Of a stretch of DNA of 64,000 nt, positions 26,421 through 37,945 are shown piece by piece. The stretch's first letter is position 1. Each line of letters opens with the position of its first letter. Location: the NCBI RefSeq assembly GCF_000515115.1, contig NZ_AZXF01000020.1, forward strand, positions 62,001 through 126,000, read 5' to 3'. The notes beneath the pieces were generated by a model. The model was not told where the DNA came from and made no database searches. It was given only the letters and a program-made list of their open reading frames with translations. The stretch is from Nocardiopsis sp. CNT312. GTDB lineage: Bacteria; Actinomycetota; Actinomycetes; Streptosporangiales; Streptosporangiaceae. Made by a program: the position numbers and the translations under genes.

Positions 26421-29400
26421 ATGACGACTCCTCCCCCCGGTCCGGGCGGCAACGGTCGGGCGATCAGCGACCTGATCGACATCCCCGAATCGGTCCAGGA
26501 CGGCGACCTGGTCGTCAAACTCACCGAGAGCACCTCCACGCGCCAGGCCCAGGCCATCGACCAGTACGTCGTCACCGACCAGTTGGCCGACTGCTTCGAC
26601 CAGGCGCTGGAGACCATCCGAACCTCGGTCACCGACGGCAAGTCCCAGGCCGCCTACCTGCACGGATCCTTCGGCGCCGGTAAGAGCCACTTCCTCGCCG
26701 TGCTCTCCGCGATCCTGGACCACCACCCCGCCGCCCGCGCCAAGAACGGCCTGGCCGACCTGCTCGCCAAGCACGACGCGTGGCTGTCCGGCAAGAGGTT
26801 CATCGAGGTCAAGGCCCACCTCATCGACCCCGAGGTCTCCCTGGAGGCCAACATCCTCGGCGGATACCTGCGCCAGGTCCGCCAGGAGTACCCCGACAAG
26901 CCGCTCCCGGCCGTCTTCCGCGCCGACGGCATCCTGGAGGACGCCCGCGGCCAGCGCGCCCACCAGGGCGACGAGGCGTTCATCGCCCAACTGCCCGCCC
27001 GCGGCGACGGCTCCGACAGCGGCGGGACCAGCGTGTGGGGCTCCTTCGCCGGACCCTCCGCCTGGACACCCGAGACCCTCGACCGGGCCTTCGCCGTCCC
27101 CTCCGACACCCGGGACCCCGCCGAGCGCGCCCTGCGCGAGGAACTCGTCAGCGCCCTGATCGGCGGCCCGTTCAAGCGCTTCGCCGACACCGTGGGGGAC
27201 TCCGCCAGTGCCTACCTGGGCATCGACGAGGGACTGTCCGCCATCAGCCGCCACGCCAAGGAGCACCTGGGCTGCGACGCCGTCGTGCTGCTCCTGGACG
27301 AGCTGATCCTGCGCTTCACCGCCTTCATCGGCGACGAGGCGCGCATCAGCGGCGAGGTGCAGAAGATCGCCAAGCTCGTCGAGTCCTCCCACAGCCACCG
27401 GCCCGCGCCCGTCATCAGCTTCGTGCCGCGCCAGCGCGACCTGCGCGACCTGGTCGGCCTCGGCGGCGGAACCGAGGGCATCTCCCAGACCATCAGCTAC
27501 TGGGACGGCCGGTTCGGGCACGTCAAGCTCGCCGACGCCAACCTCACCGAGGTGGTCCGCCACCGCCTCATCCGCCCCCGCGACGCCGACGCCGCCACCG
27601 AGATCGACACCGCCTTCGAGCGGCTGCGCAACACCGGACCCGAGGCCGTCGACACCCTCCTCGACAGCCAGGGCGGCGCCGACACCAGCACCTGGGAGGA
27701 CTTCCGCAAGCTCTACCCGTTCAGCCCCGCCCTGCTGCACGTCATGGTGGACCTGTCCTACGCCCTGCAACGGCAGCGCAGCGCCCTCAAACTCCTCCTG
27801 CAACTGCTCGTCAACCACCGCACCACCCTGCCCGTCGGGCAGATGGTGCCGCTCGGCGCGGTCTTCGACGTGCTCATCGAGGGGGAGAGCCGCCCCTTCA
27901 AGGACCACCTCAGCGGCGAGTACGCCAAGATCAGCACCTTCTACCGCGACAAGGTCCGCCCCTGGCTGCTGGAACGGCACAAGACCACCGATGCCGAGGC
28001 CGCCGGGCTCGGGGTGCGCTCCCCGTTCCGCAGCGACGACCTGCTCGTCAAGACCCTCCTGCTCAGCGCCCTCACCCCCAACGTGCCCGCGCTGAAGGAC
28101 CTCACCGTGGGCCGGGCGATGGCGCTCAACCAGGGCATCGTCAAGGCCCGCCACCGGGGCGGCGACGTCGCCAGGGCCACCAAGTTCTTCCAGGACCTGC
28201 AGGCCGAGTGCGGCGAGGTGCGCGTCGGCGCCCAGACCACCAACCCCACCGTCTCCCTCAACCTGCTGCGCGTGGACACCGAGTCCCTCATGCGCCACGC
28301 CTACCCGGCCGCCAACGACCAGGCCCTGCGCCGCCTCTTCCAGCGCCTGCTGTGGGGCCAGTTCGGCCTGGAGGCGGGTGCCGAGCGCACGAGCATCGTG
28401 TGGCGCGGCACCCAGCGCACCGTGGAACTGGCCTTCGGCAACGTGCGCTCCACTGACGACCTGCCCCGGGAGGAGTTCCGCCCGGTCGCCGCCAACGCCG
28501 TCCGCGTGGTGATCGACTACCCCTTCGACGACGGCGACCACAACCCCGCCGACGACCGCCACCGCGTCCAGACCCTGCGCGAGGAGTTCGGCGAGGCGGT
28601 CCCCGCACTGGTGTGGCTGCCCACCTTCCTGTCCCCGGAGCGGCTCAAGGCCGCCCGCCGGATCCTCATGATGGAGTACCTCCTGGAGCCGGACGTCATC
28701 GAGGAGAAGGCCCCCGACTGGAGCAGCGACGACCGCCGCGAGGCCCGCGCCCAGCTCGACAACCAGCGCAACCAGCTCACCGCGCAGATCGGCGGCCTGC
28801 TGCGCGGCGCCTACGGCCTGGCCGAGGTCGACCGGGACAGCACCGACTACGGCGCGCCCGCCGACCCGCACATCGAACCGCTGCCCCAGGGGCTGGCCGT
28901 CCCCCTGGAGGCGGGCAGCCCGTTCCCCGCCGCACTGGAGCGGGTCGCGGTCAGGCTCCTGGACCACCTCTACCCCGAGCACCCCGACCTGGCCAGTCAC
29001 ACCAGGAAGAGCGCGGTGCAGCGCAAGGACCTCAGTGCCGTGCTCCAGGCCGTGGAGGAGGCCAAGAGCGACCGGCTCAGCCGCTACGAGCCGCCCAAGA
29101 CCGACCTGCCCGTGCTGCGGCGCGTCGCCGTGCCGCTGCGCGTCGCCGACGTCACCGAGGTCTTCGTCCTGCGCCAGGACTGGCACAACGACATCGACCG
29201 CTTCATCAGGGTCAACCGGCCCACCGGCACCGACCTCCGGGTCGGCGACCTCAAGCGGTGGATCCGCGCCCGCCCCGACGGCCAGGGCCTGCCCGAGGAC
29301 GTCGTCGACCTGCTCGTGCTGGTCTACGCCGTCCAGAGCGACCGGGCCTGGATCCGGGCGGGCAAGCGCTACACCGGCGCCGAGATCGGCCGCCTCTCCG

Positions 29401-30245
29401 ACGACATCGTGCTGCGCCGCCAGGAGCTGCCCTCCGAGGAGGTCTTCCGTGCCGCCGACCAGCGCGCCCAGCGCGTCTTCGGGCTTCCCGCCCAGCCGCC
29501 GCTGAGCGCCCGGTCCGTGCAGCGCCTGGCCGAACAGCTCAAGGACCAGGCCCACCGCCTGCGCTCGGGCGGCGAGCACCTGCTGCGCGAACTCACCGCC
29601 CGCGCCGACCTGCTCGGCCTGGACGAGGAGGCGCCGCGCCTGCGCACCGCCCGCGCCGCCGACGCCCTCCTGGGTCGCCTCGCCTCCCTGACCGACGACA
29701 CCGCGGTGGTCGGGGCGCTCGGCGAAGCCGACCTGCCCGAACTCGATGCGGTGTACAAGGCCGCCATCGCCGGGGCCGCCAACACCGCCCAGGCCGTCTC
29801 CGCCGCCCGGTGGGACGTGCTGGAGGGCCTCCCCGCCATCGCCCGGGGGGAGGGGCCGCACGCCGCCGAGGCCGGGGCCATCCTGGACCGGCTCCAGGAG
29901 GCCGGACGGCACAACGAGAGCGCCATCGGCCTGGCCACCGCCCTCAGCAGGGTCAACAGCGAGGCCAGCGCGCTCACCAACCGCATCGTCCGCGAGAACG
30001 CGGTCGTTCCACCCACCCCGCCCACCCCGCCCGCACGGACCGGGGGCCAGGAGGGTGGGACCGGCCACCCCGAGAGCACCCGCGACGGCGACGGAGGCCG
30101 GACGGTCCCCACGGGCGACGGTGTACGGACCTGGGCGGTCCTCGCCCCCGGCGACGACCCCGCCGCCGCCGTCGCCGAACTGCGCGCCAGGCTCGGCATC
30201 CCCGCCGACCGGAGCATCAGGATCACCGTCCAGGAGGCCCAGTGA
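26421..30245 (+). CDS. pglY: BREX type 2 ATPase PglY
   Basis: 1274 residues from ATG 26421; the 73 upstream codons in frame look non-coding. A P-loop ATPase with Walker [17 protein letters not shown] (about 80-95) and Walker [15 protein letters not shown] (about 285-298). The rest is a long helical body ending in an alanine/proline linker and a short alpha-beta tail ([16 protein letters not shown]). PglY is the large ATPase of BREX-2, equivalent to BrxC of type 1, and is essential for phage exclusion. It overlaps pglZ by 4 bp (GTGA), and the next three genes are equally tight, so the four genes are co-translated. Confidence 0.9.
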   Translation: MTTPPPGPGGNGRAISDLIDIPESVQDGDLVVKLTESTSTRQAQAIDQYVVTDQLADCFDQALETIRTSVTDGKSQAAYLHGSFGAGKSHFLAVLSAILDHHPAARAKNGLADLLAKHDAWLSGKRFIEVKAHLIDPEVSLEANILGGYLRQVRQEYPDKPLPAVFRADGILEDARGQRAHQGDEAFIAQLPARGDGSDSGGTSVWGSFAGPSAWTPETLDRAFAVPSDTRDPAERALREELVSALIGGPFKRFADTVGDSASAYLGIDEGLSAISRHAKEHLGCDAVVLLLDELILRFTAFIGDEARISGEVQKIAKLVESSHSHRPAPVISFVPRQRDLRDLVGLGGGTEGISQTISYWDGRFGHVKLADANLTEVVRHRLIRPRDADAATEIDTAFERLRNTGPEAVDTLLDSQGGADTSTWEDFRKLYPFSPALLHVMVDLSYALQRQRSALKLLLQLLVNHRTTLPVGQMVPLGAVFDVLIEGESRPFKDHLSGEYAKISTFYRDKVRPWLLERHKTTDAEAAGLGVRSPFRSDDLLVKTLLLSALTPNVPALKDLTVGRAMALNQGIVKARHRGGDVARATKFFQDLQAECGEVRVGAQTTNPTVSLNLLRVDTESLMRHAYPAANDQALRRLFQRLLWGQFGLEAGAERTSIVWRGTQRTVELAFGNVRSTDDLPREEFRPVAANAVRVVIDYPFDDGDHNPADDRHRVQTLREEFGEAVPALVWLPTFLSPERLKAARRILMMEYLLEPDVIEEKAPDWSSDDRREARAQLDNQRNQLTAQIGGLLRGAYGLAEVDRDSTDYGAPADPHIEPLPQGLAVPLEAGSPFPAALERVAVRLLDHLYPEHPDLASHTRKSAVQRKDLSAVLQAVEEAKSDRLSRYEPPKTDLPVLRRVAVPLRVADVTEVFVLRQDWHNDIDRFIRVNRPTGTDLRVGDLKRWIRARPDGQGLPEDVVDLLVLVYAVQSDRAWIRAGKRYTGAEIGRLSDDIVLRRQELPSEEVFRAADQRAQRVFGLPAQPPLSARSVQRLAEQLKDQAHRLRSGGEHLLRELTARADLLGLDEEAPRLRTARAADALLGRLASLTDDTAVVGALGEADLPELDAVYKAAIAGAANTAQAVSAARWDVLEGLPAIARGEGPHAAEAGAILDRLQEAGRHNESAIGLATALSRVNSEASALTNRIVRENAVVPPTPPTPPARTGGQEGGTGHPESTRDGDGGRTVPTGDGVRTWAVLAPGDDPAAAVAELRARLGIPADRSIRITVQEAQ

Positions 30246-33184
30246 GCAGCCGCGCCGGCGCCCCCCGCCGCGCCGCGCTCGGGCGGGTCAACGCCGAGGC
30301 CGTCCGCGGCGCCCTGGAACGCGCCCTGGACGCCGAGGCCAGCCGGGTGGATCGGGGCCACCCGCGCTCGGCGGCCACCGCCCTCGCCCTGTCCGCGGAC
30401 CCGCACTGGGATGGCCCCGACCCCCTCACCCTGCACGTCGACACCGGAGGCGACACCCAGGAGCGCACCGTGCGGGTGGTGGGCGCCGACAGCGTCCTGG
30501 CCGCCGTGCACGCCCTGGCCCGCCGCGCCGAGGGCGTCGACCACCTGGTCGTCCTCACCCCCCTGGACTCGGCCGACTTCGGCGAGGCGCTGCTGGGCCG
30601 CTTCCTGGGCGAGGAGGTCATGCGCCTGGACGACTGGGAACTGCTGCGCGGCGAACTCAAGGCCACCGGCATCGACCCCCGCCTGCACCGCGGCCAGTGG
30701 AGCTGGCTCGCCGACACCCTGCGCGGCATCCGGGCCACTCACCCCCTGCGGATCGACACCGGCGTCCTGCGGCTCGAACAGGCGCTGTCCATCGCCGTGT
30801 CCGTGCGCTTCGGCAGGCGGCCCGGCGAACGCGTCGACAGCGCCGCCCTCCTGGAGTGGACCCGCGACCCCGCCTCCGTGGCCGCCTTCACCCGCCTGCC
30901 CGAGGTGGAGCGCGACGAGCTGCGCGCCGCCCTGGAACGCGACCTGGGCGCCGTCCCCCGGGTGCTGTTCACCCTCCTGGACCGCGGCCACGCCCTGGAC
31001 GCCGTCCCCGTCGGCCTGGCCCTGGCCGAACTCGCCGAGGCCGCCGACCGCGACGCCCCCGAGGCCGCCCGCGCCGCGCGGTACGCCCTCATCCGCGCCC
31101 AGGAGCGCTACTTCGGCGCACAGCAGCCCGGACCCGGCGACCTGGCCGACTTCGGCAACGCCTGCACCGCCGCCCTCGTGCGCCTCCTCGACGGCGGCGA
31201 GGACGACCACGCCGAACAGACCATTCGCCGCACCGAGGAACTCCTCTCCCAGCTCGACGCCGCGCCCGTCGCCCAGGCCAGCCGCCTCCTGGACGCCGGA
31301 CTGCACGCCCGCCTGGCCGACCTGGGCCGCCAGATCGGCCTCGCCCTGGGGCCGGGCCCCGACAGTCCGCCCCAGCCCCAGGACCTGCCCGAGGTGGAGG
31401 CTGCACTGGTCCGGCTGCGCGAGCACCGCCGCCACGGTGCCCGCGACAAGCAGGCCCAGGCACTGGCCGCCACCGACGCCGTACGGCTGCTGCGCCGCCT
31501 CGCTCTGGGCACGGCCCAGCGGCCGCTGGGCGAGGACACCCCCGCCACCGCCCACGGCTGGATCCAGGCCCACATCCACCAGACGGGGTGGGTGGACCGC
31601 GCGGCCTCCGCCCTCTGGCACCACCGCAGCGACGTGCCCGCCTTCACCCAGGCCCTGTCCGACCTCTACCACCGGGTCCGCGACTGGCGGGCCCGAGTCG
31701 ACGCCGGCTTCGCCGCCGCCGTCAACCGGTGGAACAGCGGGCACGCCCCCACCGACCCGCAACTGCGCGTCGAGAACCTCCTGGGCCGCGTCGCCCGCCC
31801 CCTGGTTGCCCACCAGCCGCCGCTCGTCGTCGTCCTGGACGGCATGAGCGCCGAGGTGGCCGTCCAGCTCGCCGAGGACATCAGTGCCGGAGGGCGCCTG
31901 GTGGAGATCGTCCGCCGCCGCGACGGTGCCCACGCACCCGAACGCGAGGGTGCTCTGGCCACCGTCCCCTCCGTCACCACCTGCTCCCGCGCCTCACTGC
32001 TCACCGGAAGACTCCAGGAGGGCAAGCAGGACAGGGAGCGCTCCGGCTTCGCCGAGCTGTGGAACACCCCCTCCTTCGGCCGCCGCAGGGCCGTCCTGTA
32101 CCACCAGCGCGCCCTGGAGACCGGGGCCGGACTCCACCTGCCCGACACCGTCCAGCGCGACATCGACGACACCGACGCCGACACCGACACCGGAACCAAG
32201 CCCGGCACCGTGGTCGCCGTCGTGCTCAACACCATCGACGACGCGCTCGCGCGCGGCAGGGAGGGCGACGAGTCCACCTGGACCGTCCGGCAGGTCGGCA
32301 GGCTCGGCTCCCTGCTCGACGCCGCCGCCCGCGCCGGACGGCCCGTCGTGCTCACCTCCGACCACGGGCACGTGTGGGACCGGGGCGAGGCCGCCAAGAC
32401 CCGCGCGGGGGAGTCCGCCCGCCACCGCACCGGCACACCCGAGGACGGCGAGGTCCTCGCCACCGGCGACCGGGTCCTGGCCGGAGACGGCCGCCTCGTC
32501 GTGCCCTACCGCGAGGACATCCGCTACACCGACCGCAAGGAGGGCTACCACGGCGGCTTCTCCGCCGCCGAGATGGTCATCCCCGTCCTGGTGTTCGTGC
32601 CCGCGCTCAACACCGGGCGGCGCGGCGGCGACGGTGCGGACACGGTGCCCCAGGGCTGGCAGCGCCTGGACCCCGCACAGACCGAACCCGTCTGGTGGTC
32701 CCAGCCGCTGGAGGGCGCCGCCCCCGCCGGCCAGGAAGCCGCGGCGGCCCCGGCGGGCGCACCGGCCGCGGCCACCGCCGCCCCCAGTCCCCGCCCCGGC
32801 CGCAAACGGCCCGAACCGGAGCACACGCCCGCCCTGTTCGGCGAGGAGGCCGTCGCCCCCCGCACCCTCGGCGTCAGGGTGACCGCCACCTCCGCCTTCG
32901 CGGCCAGCCGGAGCCGCACCCCCAGGGCCCCCGAACCGGAGCGGTTCGCCGCGCTCATCGACGCCCTGGCCGCCGCGGGCGGCACCCACCCGCGCCTGCC
33001 CGTCGGCGCGGCCTCGCGCGCGGCGGGCGGCCCCGAGAGCCACCCGCGCGCCGTCCGGTTCCTCAAGATGGCCGGCAAGGTCCTCAACGTGGAGGCCTAC
33101 CCCGTCCTGACCCTCACCGACGGCGACCGCAGCGTCGAACTCAACACCGCACTGCTCCAGCAGCAGTTTCCCGAAGGGAGCTGA
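30242..33184 (+). CDS. pglZ: BREX type 2 alkaline-phosphatase-fold protein PglZ
   Basis: 980 residues from GTG 30242, overlapping the pglY stop. The PglZ domain is in the second half: [12 protein letters not shown] (about 529-540), a [13 protein letters not shown] segment where the phosphatase fold has its nucleophile loop, [13 protein letters not shown] (about 703-715, metal-binding Asp-His-x-His) and [18 protein letters not shown] (about 767-784). An alanine/proline linker (about 826-850) leads to a small C-terminal helical domain. PglZ is the one protein common to all BREX types; a nuclease activity has been reported for some members. Metal-binding residues look intact. Confidence 0.92.
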   Translation: MSSRAGAPRRAALGRVNAEAVRGALERALDAEASRVDRGHPRSAATALALSADPHWDGPDPLTLHVDTGGDTQERTVRVVGADSVLAAVHALARRAEGVDHLVVLTPLDSADFGEALLGRFLGEEVMRLDDWELLRGELKATGIDPRLHRGQWSWLADTLRGIRATHPLRIDTGVLRLEQALSIAVSVRFGRRPGERVDSAALLEWTRDPASVAAFTRLPEVERDELRAALERDLGAVPRVLFTLLDRGHALDAVPVGLALAELAEAADRDAPEAARAARYALIRAQERYFGAQQPGPGDLADFGNACTAALVRLLDGGEDDHAEQTIRRTEELLSQLDAAPVAQASRLLDAGLHARLADLGRQIGLALGPGPDSPPQPQDLPEVEAALVRLREHRRHGARDKQAQALAATDAVRLLRRLALGTAQRPLGEDTPATAHGWIQAHIHQTGWVDRAASALWHHRSDVPAFTQALSDLYHRVRDWRARVDAGFAAAVNRWNSGHAPTDPQLRVENLLGRVARPLVAHQPPLVVVLDGMSAEVAVQLAEDISAGGRLVEIVRRRDGAHAPEREGALATVPSVTTCSRASLLTGRLQEGKQDRERSGFAELWNTPSFGRRRAVLYHQRALETGAGLHLPDTVQRDIDDTDADTDTGTKPGTVVAVVLNTIDDALARGREGDESTWTVRQVGRLGSLLDAAARAGRPVVLTSDHGHVWDRGEAAKTRAGESARHRTGTPEDGEVLATGDRVLAGDGRLVVPYREDIRYTDRKEGYHGGFSAAEMVIPVLVFVPALNTGRRGGDGADTVPQGWQRLDPAQTEPVWWSQPLEGAAPAGQEAAAAPAGAPAAATAAPSPRPGRKRPEPEHTPALFGEEAVAPRTLGVRVTATSAFAASRSRTPRAPEPERFAALIDALAAAGGTHPRLPVGAASRAAGGPESHPRAVRFLKMAGKVLNVEAYPVLTLTDGDRSVELNTALLQQQFPEGS

Positions 33185-33186
33185 CC

Positions 33187-34512
33187 GTGCACACCGTCAG
33201 CGCCGCCCGCCGCGCCGAGGTCGTGGGTGCCCTGCGCCGCGGCACCGTGCCCCACGGCGGCCTCGATCTGTTCGCCGTCGGACTGGCCCGCTACGAGAGC
33301 GCCCTGGACAAAGCCCTGGGCGGCGTCACCGCGGGCGGTGCCGACTTCAAGGCCGTGCGCGGCGAGTACGGGTCCGGCAAGACCTTCTTCGTCCGGTGGC
33401 TGGGCGAGCGCGCCAAACGCGCCAACTTCGCCGTCACCGAGATCCAGATCTCGGAGACCGAGACCCCGCTGCACCGGCTGGAGACCGTCTACCGGCGTCT
33501 GACCGAACGCCTGACCACCGCCACCCAGCCGCCCAGTGCCCTGCGCGAGATCGTCGACAACTGGTTCTACTCCCTGGAGGAGGACGTCCTGGCCTCCGGT
33601 GAGGCCGACGAGAGCGACGAGGAGGCGCTCAACGCCGCTGTCACCGCGCTGCTGGAGCGCCGTCTGAGCGAGGTCGCCGCCGCCAACCCCGGGTTCGCCG
33701 CCGCCCTGCGCGGCTACCACCGCGCCCAGGCCGAGGGCGAGCCCGCCACCGCCGAGGCGCTCATCGCCTGGCTCGGCGGGCAGCCCAACGTCGCCGCCGC
33801 CGCCAAGCGCTACGCCGGAATCAAGGGCGACCTCGACCACTTCGGCGCGCTGGCCGCGCTCAAGGGGCTGCTCGTGCTGCTGCGCGACTGCGGCCACCCC
33901 GGGCTGGTCGTGGTCCTGGACGAGCTGGAGACCCTCCAGCGCGCCCGCACCGACACCCGGGAGAAGGGGCTCAACGCCCTGCGCCAGCTCCTGGACGAGA
34001 TCGCCAACCGCCAGTTCCCCGGGCTGTACCTGGTCATCACCGGCACCCCCGCCTTCTTCGACGGCCCCCAGGGGGTGCAGCGCCTGGCACCCCTCGCCCA
34101 GCGCCTGGCCACTGACTTCCTGCCCGACCCCGCCCACGACAACCTCTACGCCGCCCAGATCCGCCTCTCCGGCTTCGACCTGGACAAGCTGCACGAACTG
34201 GGCGTGGCCGTGCGGGAGCTGTACGCCGACGGCGCCGACGCGCCCCAGCGGGTGCGCGACCGCGTCGACGACGGCTACCTGCTGGGCTTCGCCGAGGCCG
34301 TCGCCGGGGAGCTGGGCGGCAGGGTGGGGATCGCCCCCCGCCTGTTCCTGCGCAAGCTCGTGGACGTCATGGACCGCGTCGACCAGAACCCCGGCTTCGA
34401 CCCCCGGCTCCACTACGGCCTCACCGTGGAGAGCCGGGAACTCACCGAGGTCGAACGCGGCGCCCGCGTCCAGCGCGCCGACAGCGCCGACGAGGTGGAG
34501 CTCGACCTGTGA
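33187..34512 (+). CDS. brxD: BREX type 2 ATP-binding protein BrxD
   Basis: A 441-residue AAA-type ATPase: Walker A VRGEYGSGKTFFVRW (about 56-70), Walker B LVVVLDELETLQ (about 239-250) and a sensor segment YLVITGTPAFF. This fits BrxD (DUF2791), a type 2 specific component. The GTG start at 33187 lies 2 bp after the pglZ stop with GAAGGGAG upstream. The end overlaps brxHI by 4 bp (GTGA). Confidence 0.9.
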   Translation: MHTVSAARRAEVVGALRRGTVPHGGLDLFAVGLARYESALDKALGGVTAGGADFKAVRGEYGSGKTFFVRWLGERAKRANFAVTEIQISETETPLHRLETVYRRLTERLTTATQPPSALREIVDNWFYSLEEDVLASGEADESDEEALNAAVTALLERRLSEVAAANPGFAAALRGYHRAQAEGEPATAEALIAWLGGQPNVAAAAKRYAGIKGDLDHFGALAALKGLLVLLRDCGHPGLVVVLDELETLQRARTDTREKGLNALRQLLDEIANRQFPGLYLVITGTPAFFDGPQGVQRLAPLAQRLATDFLPDPAHDNLYAAQIRLSGFDLDKLHELGVAVRELYADGADAPQRVRDRVDDGYLLGFAEAVAGELGGRVGIAPRLFLRKLVDVMDRVDQNPGFDPRLHYGLTVESRELTEVERGARVQRADSADEVELDL

Positions 34513-36671
34513 CCGGGACAGGGGACGGGCCGCCGGGCGGGGGCCCCGACAGCCTCGACCTGCTCCACCCCACCCTGGCCCACCACGTCGTCAACACCCT
34601 CGGCTGGCCCGGACTGCGCCCCCTGCAGCGCGAGGCGCTCAGGCCGCTCATCGACGGCGACGACGCCGTCCTGCTCGCCCCCACCGCCGGAGGCAAGACC
34701 GAGGCCGCACTCTTCCCGCTGCTCACCGCCATGTCCGCGCGCACCGGGGACGGACTGTCACTGCTGTACGTGTGCCCCATCAAGGCCCTGCTCAACAACC
34801 TGCTGCCCCGCGTGCAGTCCTACGCCGCGTGGATGGGCCGTACCGCCGAGCTCTGGCACGGCGACACCACCTCCGCCGGACGGCAGCGCATCCTGCGCGA
34901 GCGCCCCGACATCGTGCTCACCACCCCCGAGTCCCTCGAATCCATGCTGGTGAGCACCAAGGTCGACCACCGGGCCCTCTTCAAGGGCCTGCACGCGATC
35001 GTCGTGGACGAGGTGCACGCCTTCGCCGGGGACGACCGGGGCTGGCACCTGCTCGCCGTCCTGGAGCGGCTCTCCCGTGTGGCGGGCCGCCCCATCCAGC
35101 GGGTGGGCCTGTCCGCCACCGTCGGCAACCCCGGCGACCTGCTCACCTGGCTCCAGGGCTCGGGGGCGGGACAGCGCACCGGCAGGGTCGTCTCCCCCGG
35201 CGTCCACCTGCCCCGGCCGGGCCGCGCCCCGGCCGACCCCCCTCCAGGCGAGGTCGAACTCGACTACGTCGGCTCCCTGGACAACGCCGCCAAGGTCATC
35301 GCCTCCCTGCACCGGGGTGAGAAGCGCCTGGTGTTCTGCGACTCGCGCAAGTACGTGGAGGAACTCGGCCACGCTCTGCGGGAACTGGGAGTGACCGCCT
35401 TCCTGTCCCACGCCTCCCTGGCCCTGGACGAGCGGCGCCGCGCCGAGGCCGCCTTCGCCGAGGCACGCGACTGCGTCATCGTCGCCACCAGCACCCTGGA
35501 ACTGGGCATCGACGTCGGCGACCTGGACCGCGTCATCCAGATCGACGCGCCCTCAACCGTCGCCTCCTTCCTCCAGCGCATCGGCCGCACCGGACGGCGC
35601 GCGGGCGGCACCCGCAACTGCCTGTTCCTGGCCGTGGACCGGGGCGGGCTGCTGGACGCCGCCGCGCTCCTGCACCTGTGGGGCCGCCACTGGGTGGAAC
35701 CGGTGGTGCCCACCCCCGAACCCCGGCACATCGTCGCCCAGCAACTGCTCGCCCTGTGCCTGCAGGAACCCGAGGTGGCCCGGGAGCTGTGGCCCGAGTG
35801 GTGGGGCGGCCTGGCCCCCTTCCGCCAGGGCGAGCCCATCGCCGCCCACCTGATCAGGGAGGGGTTCATCGACCTGGACGGCGACCTGATGATGATCGGC
35901 CCCGAAGCCGAGAAGCGCTTCGGCCGCCGCCACTTCATGGGCCTCACCAGCGTCTTCACCGCACCGCCCCAGTTCACCGCCCTGGACGGGCGCACCGAGA
36001 TCGGCCGCGTCGACCCGGCGCTGCTGTCGGCCGACGACAAGGAGAGCGGCCCGCGCCGTCTGCTGCTGGCCGGGCGCACCTGGGCCGTCACCTGGGTGGA
36101 CTGGCGCAGACAGCGGTGCTTCGTCGAACCCGTCGAAGGCGGGGGAGGCAAGGCCAAGTGGGAGTCGGGCGGCCGCCTGGGCTCGGCCTTCCCTCTCACC
36201 CGCGCCGTACGCGAGGTGCTGCTGGGTGCCGACCCGAAGGTGCGGCTCACCCGGCGGGCGGTCCGCGCCCTGGCCGCCGCCCGGGACGAGCACATGGAGC
36301 TGGTCCACCCCGGCGGGTCGGTCATCGTGCGCGGCCGGGGCGGCGACCTGTGCTGGTGGACGTGGGCCGGGGCGCGTGCCAACCTCACCCTCGCCGCCAC
36401 CCTGGGCCGGGCCGCTGACCCCAAGCAGCAGCCCGACGACTCCTGCCTGCGGCTCAACGCCGACCTGGACCCGACCGCGTGGACCGCGGCCAGGGACGCG
36501 GCGCGCGAGCGCGTCACCCTGCCCGGGGTGGCGGTGCGCGCCCTGGACGGGCTCAAGTTCGACGCGGCCCTGCCCCGCCACCTGGCCGAACGGACCCTTT
36601 CCGCCCGCCTGGCCGACGTGGACGGGGCCCGCGCCCTGCTGGAGGAGCCCACCCGCTTCGTGCACCTCTGA
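34509..36671 (+). CDS. brxHI: BREX type 2 Lhr-like helicase BrxHI
   Basis: A 720-residue SF2 helicase of the Lhr type. Q-motif-like RPLQREAL, Walker A LLAPTAGGKTEAA (about 54-66), Ia CPIKALLNNL, Ib TTPESLESML, DEVH in IVVDEVHAFAGDDRG (about 162-176), motif III GLSATVGNP and motif VI QRIGRTGRRAGGT (about 355-367). A winged-helix and Lhr-core-like C-terminus follows. BrxHI is the helicase component specific to BREX type 2 and is the last gene of the operon. No clear terminator was seen behind it. Confidence 0.9.
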   Translation: MTGTGDGPPGGGPDSLDLLHPTLAHHVVNTLGWPGLRPLQREALRPLIDGDDAVLLAPTAGGKTEAALFPLLTAMSARTGDGLSLLYVCPIKALLNNLLPRVQSYAAWMGRTAELWHGDTTSAGRQRILRERPDIVLTTPESLESMLVSTKVDHRALFKGLHAIVVDEVHAFAGDDRGWHLLAVLERLSRVAGRPIQRVGLSATVGNPGDLLTWLQGSGAGQRTGRVVSPGVHLPRPGRAPADPPPGEVELDYVGSLDNAAKVIASLHRGEKRLVFCDSRKYVEELGHALRELGVTAFLSHASLALDERRRAEAAFAEARDCVIVATSTLELGIDVGDLDRVIQIDAPSTVASFLQRIGRTGRRAGGTRNCLFLAVDRGGLLDAAALLHLWGRHWVEPVVPTPEPRHIVAQQLLALCLQEPEVARELWPEWWGGLAPFRQGEPIAAHLIREGFIDLDGDLMMIGPEAEKRFGRRHFMGLTSVFTAPPQFTALDGRTEIGRVDPALLSADDKESGPRRLLLAGRTWAVTWVDWRRQRCFVEPVEGGGGKAKWESGGRLGSAFPLTRAVREVLLGADPKVRLTRRAVRALAAARDEHMELVHPGGSVIVRGRGGDLCWWTWAGARANLTLAATLGRAADPKQQPDDSCLRLNADLDPTAWTAARDAARERVTLPGVAVRALDGLKFDAALPRHLAERTLSARLADVDGARALLEEPTRFVHL

Positions 36672-36952
36672 CCCCGTTCCCCCCAGCGGAGTGGCAATGG
36701 CAGGCCCCTGTACCAGGTGTGATCGTGCCCGGCGAACTCGCACGCACCGTCGACGAACGCGAGAGGGGCGCCCCGGGGCGGTTCTCTCCCGGTGTCCGCG
36801 CCGCGGTGGACCAGGGGCAGGCGGCGGCCGGTACCGACCACAAGGGTGCACCGCGACGGATCACTGGGAAGACGGGAGGATGCCGGACGCAGCGCCCGGC
36901 CCGGTGCGGGCGGATCCCCCGCCGACGCCGGAACACCATCCGTGGAGAGGCC
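36672..36952. other. Spacer after brxHI
   Basis: 281 bp without a recognised gene, terminator or promoter. Confidence 0.4.
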
Positions 36953-37321
36953 ATGCCCGAGGACACCCCCGGCACCGCCTCGCGAGCCCTCCGGATCACG
37001 GCCGTGTCCGTGGCCGCGGCCGGTGTGTGCGCAGGTGCTCCAACGAGTCGACCCGAACTTCTTCCTGCTGTACTCCACCGTCCAGCCGGCCCTGCTGTGC
37101 GGTCTCGGCCAGGCGGCGCTGGTGCTGCGCGGACGGTCGGCGGGGTGGGAGGCCCCGCGTGACGCGACCTGTACCGCCCCGCTGGTGTCCGCAGTGGTCT
37201 ACCTGGCGGTCATCCTGCCGCACCGGCCCCTGTCCCCCTCGGACGGAGCCATGGCCTGGGCCGCGACGGTGTGCCTGCACGGTCTGCTCCCGCTCCTCGC
37301 CGTGGCGGACTTCCTCCGTTC
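36953..37321 (+). pseudogene. Frameshifted Pr6Pr/FAR-17a-type membrane protein remnant
   Basis: From ATG 36953 (GGAGAGG upstream) one frame reads SRALRITAVSVAAAGVCAG, a first membrane helix. A one-base frame change near 37025-37032, in a GT-repeat, then gives RVDPNFFLLYSTVQPALLCG, APLVSAVVYLAVILPH and VCLHGLLPLLAVADFLR, spaced as in Pr6Pr/FAR-17a/AIG1-like membrane proteins (NFFxYxTxQ, then LHxxxPLxxxxDxL). The last helices of the family are missing. Likely a dead gene between the BREX operon and the caspase module; a sequencing error could mimic the frameshift but not the lost end. Confidence 0.5.
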
Positions 37322-37531
37322 CGGCAGGCAGAGGCCACCGCGTTCCCGGGGAGCCGACGTCTCGTCCTGTTCGTCGCTCTGGGGACTTTTGTCCCCCGAC
37401 GTGGCCGGAAGCGGCCAGAGGGCCCGATTCCCCGGCGGGACCCGGTCCCCGGTTGGTAGAACCTCCGTGGTGCGGTGTCGAAGGGCCGTGGCGGAGCGGC
37501 CGCCGAGCGGCAGGAGAGGGAGCGCGGGCGA

Positions 37532-37945
37532 GTGCGTCTTTCGGGTGGTCTGGTGGCCGGTATCGATTTCCGGGACGACGTCACAGAGGAGGAGGCCCAA
37601 CAGCACACCCGGGACCTGGTCCTCCTCCTGGAGGACTTGGACGTCGATGAGGTGCGCACCGTCGAGGGGGAGCCCGCGGCCGGTACGCGTTCGGTCGATC
37701 CGGCCACCGTCGCCGGCGCCGTCCTGGTGACCGGTGCCCTGCTCAAACCCGTGCTCGCCCATGCCGTCACCCTCATCGGTGCCTGGATCGAGCAGAGCGG
37801 CCAGAGGTCGGTGACGGTCGAGGTCGAGGGAGCCAGGGTCACCGTGCAGGGGACGGTGGCGCCCGAGGACGTGGAGACCTACGTCCGGGCCCTGCGCCCC
37901 GGTCCCGGTTCCGTCGCCGGAGGCCCCGAGGAAGCCGACACCTGA
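37532..37945 (+). CDS. EACC1-like effector-associated component
   Basis: 137 residues from GTG 37532 (GGAGAGGGAG about 10 bp upstream; GTG 37475 is an alternative). An acidic N-terminal half (DLVLLLEDLDVDEVRTVEG), an alanine-rich hydrophobic helix (DPATVAGAVLVTGALLKPVL) and a short beta-rich end (QRSVTVEVEGARVTVQG) match the layout of EACC1, a small constant component encoded beside caspase or trypsin effectors in actinobacterial NTPase conflict systems. It overlaps the caspase-helicase gene by one base (TGATG). The family call rests on pattern and context. Confidence 0.65.
   Translation: MRLSGGLVAGIDFRDDVTEEEAQQHTRDLVLLLEDLDVDEVRTVEGEPAAGTRSVDPATVAGAVLVTGALLKPVLAHAVTLIGAWIEQSGQRSVTVEVEGARVTVQGTVAPEDVETYVRALRPGPGSVAGGPEEADT

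Noticed and set aside
26262-30068. 1268-codon minus-strand frame opposite pglY
   Set aside because: Same kind of shadow; its translation is repetitive G/V/A/Q-rich and matches no family.
28613-33184. Long plus-strand frame starting inside pglY and running into pglZ
   Set aside because: Only the part from 30242 is PglZ; the upstream 540 codons are an arginine/proline-rich wrong frame inside pglY.
29746-34512. Long plus-strand frame covering pglZ and brxD
   Set aside because: Only the part from 33187 (BrxD) is real; the rest is an R/P-rich wrong frame.
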